In this document: in pieces, positions 14,674 through 17,221 of the stretch | Layout of the letters: each line of letters starts with the position of its first letter | How positions within the stretch are numbered: the stretch's first letter is position 1 | Assembly: GCA_947474445.1 (NCBI GenBank) | Contig: CANJJY010000040.1 | Span: 1-17,221 of the forward strand | Source of the DNA: Oligoflexaceae bacterium | GTDB taxonomy: Bacteria > Bdellovibrionota_B > Oligoflexia > Oligoflexales > Oligoflexaceae | DNA: 17,221 nucleotides | Direction: 5' to 3' | Translations under genes and position numbers: made by a program | Notes under the pieces: model-generated | The model's input: the letters and a program-made list of their open reading frames with translations, nothing else | Told to the model about the DNA's origin: nothing | The model's database searches: none

Positions 14674-14710
14674 GAGTATCTTTTCCAGTGTTTCCTGATA
14701 CCAGATACTC
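14674..14710. promoter_or_regulatory. 7-bp inverted repeat upstream of the ShKT-lipoprotein gene
   Basis: GAGTATC (14674-14680) and GATACTC (14704-14710) are perfect inverted repeats 23 bases apart, about 45 bases upstream of the start at 14629. Spacing is long for a single dimer site but could suit two half-sites or an RNA hairpin. The rest of 14630-14900 holds nothing else that I can support. Confidence 0.3.
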
Positions 14711-14900
14711 TGCAAAGAGCAGACCAGGAGCGTTGGCGGCTCAGCAGTCAGAAGACTGGCAAGGATTGAAAGAGTTTAGCAGGCGCAAGAAAAAGCGCGG
14801 CGCTCGTGCGATGAGCGTCGATTTCAGGATAAAACTTCTTTCCGCAGAAAAGATTCGGATAAAAGCGAAAAGACGACACTGAGTTAGATGACTGTCAGTG

Positions 14901-14923
14901 AAAAAAGCCCATGTAAAGGGCCT
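14901..14923 (-). terminator. Intrinsic terminator of the MFS gene
   Basis: GCCC/GGGC (14907-14910 with 14918-14921), extended by a G-U and an A-U pair, is followed on the minus strand by a run of T. It begins within ten bases of the stop codon. Confidence 0.75.
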
Positions 14924-14929
14924 GTTCGA

Positions 14930-16141
14930 TCATGATTCCGTATGAATTGCCGCCTCGCGGCCCGGGCGACCGCGCAGCTGACGCAGCAGATAAAGAGCCG
15001 ACAGGATAAAGATCAGACCAACAAAAGGAGCCGCTATCATAATGACTGCAGACCAGCCACCTCGAAACAAAACCCAGCCGGCCGACAAAGACGCGAGAGC
15101 CTGAAGAAAAAACACGGAAAAATCATTGAAGGCTTGCACCTTGAATCGCTCATGAGGCGCATAGCAGCGCGAAAGGAGAGTCGTCCCCCCTAGAAAAAGT
15201 GCATTCCAACCGAGGCCGAGTAAGACAAGAGCCCACCAGTAGTGCAAGACCTCATGCCCAGTGCGTGCGATTAGCAGTGTGGCGACGTAGATGCTAGCCC
15301 CTAAAAACAGGACGGGCGCGAGATTAAATCGACGGATCAGAAAGCTCATGATGAAAGAGGGCGCAAACATCGCCATGATGTGGCTTTGAATCACATGCTT
15401 GGTGTGGACCAGATCGAGCCCATCGATGTCGTGCATACTCAGCGGCGTCGCCGTCATGACAAAGCTCATGACGCCATTGCCGACGGCGGCTGCTGCCAAG
15501 GCTAGCAAAAAGAGCGGCTGCCCTACGATCGAAGACAAAGGTCGCCGTTCGCCTGCCAAGGCTTCCTCGCGGACGGGTGGATTCTTGAAATTACGCATCA
15601 CGAGAAAAGCCGTCGCGTTGAAACCGGCGAGCAGGAGAAAGGAACCGGCATAGGCATGCGGCAGCCAATCTTTGCCTGCTACAGCTATTTCGGGTCCGAT
15701 AAAGGCTGCGACAATGCCGCTGATCATCAACCAGGACAGGACGAGAGGAGTCTTGGCCTGATCCTCGAGACTCTCGATCGCCGCAAAGCGATACTGCTGA
15801 ACGAAGGCCTGGCTGATACCAAAGCAGAATGAACTCGCGAGAAGCAGGAGAAAGGTTTGCGTGAGCGCTGCGGTGACTGCCAGCATTGACCCGGTAAAAG
15901 CTGCGCTGATCCCGAGGAGGTGACCCGCGCGGCGACCATAGCGCTTCATGAACAGGATCGCAGGGACGACGGCAGCCGCCATTCCCACGACTAAGAAAGC
16001 CATGGGCAGGGTCGCCCACTGGGGCTCGGGGGCAATCGAGCGCGCTAAGAGACTCCCGGCGAGGATCATGACCGAACTCACCGCCGTCGAGAGAGGCGAG
16101 GCAAGCACCAGAATCCAGATATTTTTAGGAAAACCTAACAT
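14930..16141 (-). CDS. Major facilitator superfamily transporter
   Basis: A 403-residue protein consisting almost wholly of hydrophobic segments; about twelve can be counted, with a longer polar loop near the middle (about residues 188-203, KNPPVREEALAGERRP), as in the two six-helix halves of MFS carriers. MKRYGRRAGHLLG (65-77) sits where loop 2-3 motif A belongs, but with Lys-Arg in place of the usual Asp-Arg start. The substrate cannot be told from sequence. The ATG has GAGGAG at good spacing. The gene is divergent from an ArsR-type regulator with a 232-base AT-rich gap holding palindromes, so control by that regulator is likely. Because the regulator carries a SAM-binding-type domain, methionine-cycle compounds are one possible substrate class; this is speculation. 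Confidence 0.88.
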   Translation of the reverse strand: MLGFPKNIWILVLASPLSTAVSSVMILAGSLLARSIAPEPQWATLPMAFLVVGMAAAVVPAILFMKRYGRRAGHLLGISAAFTGSMLAVTAALTQTFLLLLASSFCFGISQAFVQQYRFAAIESLEDQAKTPLVLSWLMISGIVAAFIGPEIAVAGKDWLPHAYAGSFLLLAGFNATAFLVMRNFKNPPVREEALAGERRPLSSIVGQPLFLLALAAAAVGNGVMSFVMTATPLSMHDIDGLDLVHTKHVIQSHIMAMFAPSFIMSFLIRRFNLAPVLFLGASIYVATLLIARTGHEVLHYWWALVLLGLGWNALFLGGTTLLSRCYAPHERFKVQAFNDFSVFFLQALASLSAGWVLFRGGWSAVIMIAAPFVGLIFILSALYLLRQLRGRPGREAAIHTES

Positions 16142-16260
16142 GCGGCCGACTCCTCAAGCGTAGGTGTGAGTGGCTCCTGATCAAACCCCTGGATGCGAAA
16201 TCCAGCTGAAAAAGGCGAAACGCGCCCCTGCCAAATAGCCCATATAAAACAATGATAACA

Positions 16261-16282
16261 GATATTTAATAGCATAAATATC
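16261..16282. promoter_or_regulatory. Candidate operator: 8-bp inverted repeat in the divergent promoter region
   Basis: GATATTTA (16261-16268) and TAAATATC (16275-16282) are perfect inverted repeats with a six-base centre. AT-rich interrupted palindromes of this size are typical ArsR-family sites. It lies about 90 bases upstream of the regulator start and 120 bases upstream of the MFS start, so it could serve both. Confidence 0.5.
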
Positions 16283-16310
16283 TTTGTATATATAAAAATA
16301 TTAATATAGA
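16283..16310 (+). promoter_or_regulatory. AT-rich promoter region of the ArsR-methyltransferase gene with a second palindrome
   Basis: TTTGTA (16283-16288) and TATAGA (16305-16310) are 16 bases apart and could be weak -35 and -10 boxes. Between them lies the perfect palindrome ATATTAATAT (16298-16307), overlapping the -10. A protein bound there would block transcription, which fits autorepression. Confidence 0.35.
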
Positions 16311-16373
16311 TTTGCCTTCGTGCCGATAAGCTTGTAGGATCGAAACTGTCATTTTCCAAAAGGACTTTTGCGC

Positions 16374-17221
16374 GTGGATGCTCTGGCCTCCCAACACGAC
16401 CTCAAGCGGACTTCCCTTGCCCTGGTGAGCAGCCAACTGGCGGCTCTGTGCAAAGCGGCAGCCGATCCCTTGCGGCTCGATATCATGCGCGTACTCCGCA
16501 GTGATTCTTTTGGCGTTCAAGAACTCGCCGCGATATTTTCCATGCCGCAGCCTGGTATGAGCCATCACCTCAAGGTTTTAGCAAAGGCCGGTTTGGTAGT
16601 AACGCGACGCGAGGGGAACAGCATTTTCTATCGACAGGCCCTCGTCAAGAGCGGCACGGAATTCTCGGATTTTCTCGCTAGTCTCTTGGCGACGATAGGC
16701 GAACTGCCCTTGAGTCCCGCTTACGCGGAGCGCATTCAGGGTGTCTATGAGGACCGTTCGTCTCAATCGCGGCTTTACTTCGAACGCAACGTCGACAAGT
16801 TCGAAGAAAATCAGGGCATGCTTTGCGAATTGAGTCAGTACCTGCCGAACCTGAGAGAGATGCTGGATCTCATCGATCTGCCCCGCAGCAGTCGCGTCAT
16901 GGAAGTCGGTCCGGGTCAGGGAGAACTGCTGAGCGAACTAGCCAAGCGCTTCGATAGTCTGCTCGCCTTAGATAGTTCCGAAGAGATGCTGGCCTTCACC
17001 AAGAACAAGCTGACGGTGAAGGATAAGATCACTTTTATTCGTAGTTCGCTGGAAGCTTATCATCCCCACTCCTCTGATCTAGACGGAGTGGTCTTGAATA
17101 TGGTTCTTCATCACCTTCCCTCTCCCCTGCAGGCCTTTCAGCAGGTCAGGCAGCTCCTGCGTGAGCAGGGTTTCCTCTTGATCGCCGACCTCTGTTCTCA
17201 CAATCAAGAGTGGACGCGTTC
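16374..17221 (+). CDS. ArsR-family regulator fused to a SAM-dependent methyltransferase domain (3' end outside window)
   Basis: About 282 residues are visible and the frame is open at the right edge. Residues 20-95 form a winged helix-turn-helix of ArsR type: ADPLRLDIMRVL (30-41), then VQELAAIFSMPQPGMSHHLKVLAKAGLV (48-75) with the recognition helix, and the wing RREGNSIFYR. The ELCVCDL-type metal-binding cysteines of ArsR/SmtB are absent, so it is unlikely to sense metals that way. After a helical linker, residues 175-193 contain motif I (EVGPGQGE, 177-184), acidic D200 follows strand 2, and NMVLHHLP near 230 is motif IV-like: a class I methyltransferase fold. Such fusions include SahR-type regulators that sense S-adenosylhomocysteine in proteobacteria; whether this is one is inference. 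The start is GTG 16374 with AAAAGGA nine bases upstream. Confidence 0.88.
   Translation, partial: MDALASQHDLKRTSLALVSSQLAALCKAAADPLRLDIMRVLRSDSFGVQELAAIFSMPQPGMSHHLKVLAKAGLVVTRREGNSIFYRQALVKSGTEFSDFLASLLATIGELPLSPAYAERIQGVYEDRSSQSRLYFERNVDKFEENQGMLCELSQYLPNLREMLDLIDLPRSSRVMEVGPGQGELLSELAKRFDSLLALDSSEEMLAFTKNKLTVKDKITFIRSSLEAYHPHSSDLDGVVLNMVLHHLPSPLQAFQQVRQLLREQGFLLIADLCSHNQEWTR

Noticed and set aside
14688..14882. Plus-strand frame of 64 codons rich in Lys and Arg
   Set aside because: No ribosome site, no conserved features, and it lies in an intergenic region between minus-strand genes.

Overview
The window looks like the chromosome of a Gram-negative bacterium: two predicted lipoproteins, a patatin-like lipase, a polytopic GT-C type glycosyltransferase, moderate G+C and strong Shine-Dalgarno sites. 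The proteins have the feel of the Bdellovibrionota/Oligoflexia or a delta-proteobacterial relative. That placement is an impression from protein style, not a marker-gene call. Nearly every gene lies on the minus strand; only the last, partial gene at the right edge is on plus.

Layout, left to right. (1) 1-3971: a minus-strand cluster of three genes: a GT-C type membrane glycosyltransferase, an FAD-dependent amine-oxidase/UDP-galactopyranose-mutase-like oxidoreductase, and a second multi-spanning membrane protein that runs off the left edge. Surface or lipid-linked glycan chemistry is the likely theme. (2) 4113-5069: a strongly acidic protein of unknown function with its own sigma70-like promoter and a good terminator. 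(3) 5210-9948: NADPH-dependent FMN reductase, patatin-like phospholipase and phosphoenolpyruvate carboxylase in one direction; the first two are tightly coupled. (4) 10106-11047: a predicted secreted lipoprotein of unknown function.

(5) 11048-12395: 1.3 kb with no conventional gene. It holds the most interesting signal of the window: two tandem, diverged copies of what appears to be a roughly 200-nt structured non-coding RNA on the minus strand. Each copy has the same three-stem architecture, two nearly invariant sequence blocks, helices kept by paired substitutions, and its own intrinsic terminator. A 22-codon ORF with a perfect Shine-Dalgarno site lies between the copies. I could not assign the RNA to any family I know.

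(6) 12396-14629: a GCS2-family glutamate-cysteine ligase-like enzyme; a 120-bp MITE with 18-bp terminal inverted repeats and a TA target duplication, carrying its own terminator; and a small lipoprotein with two ShKT-like modules that both lack the cysteines forming the 1-6 disulfide. (7) 14901-17221: an MFS transporter divergent from an ArsR-type helix-turn-helix regulator fused to a SAM-dependent methyltransferase domain, separated by an AT-rich region with palindromes that look like operators.

No tRNA, rRNA, CRISPR array, transposase or prophage gene was recognised.
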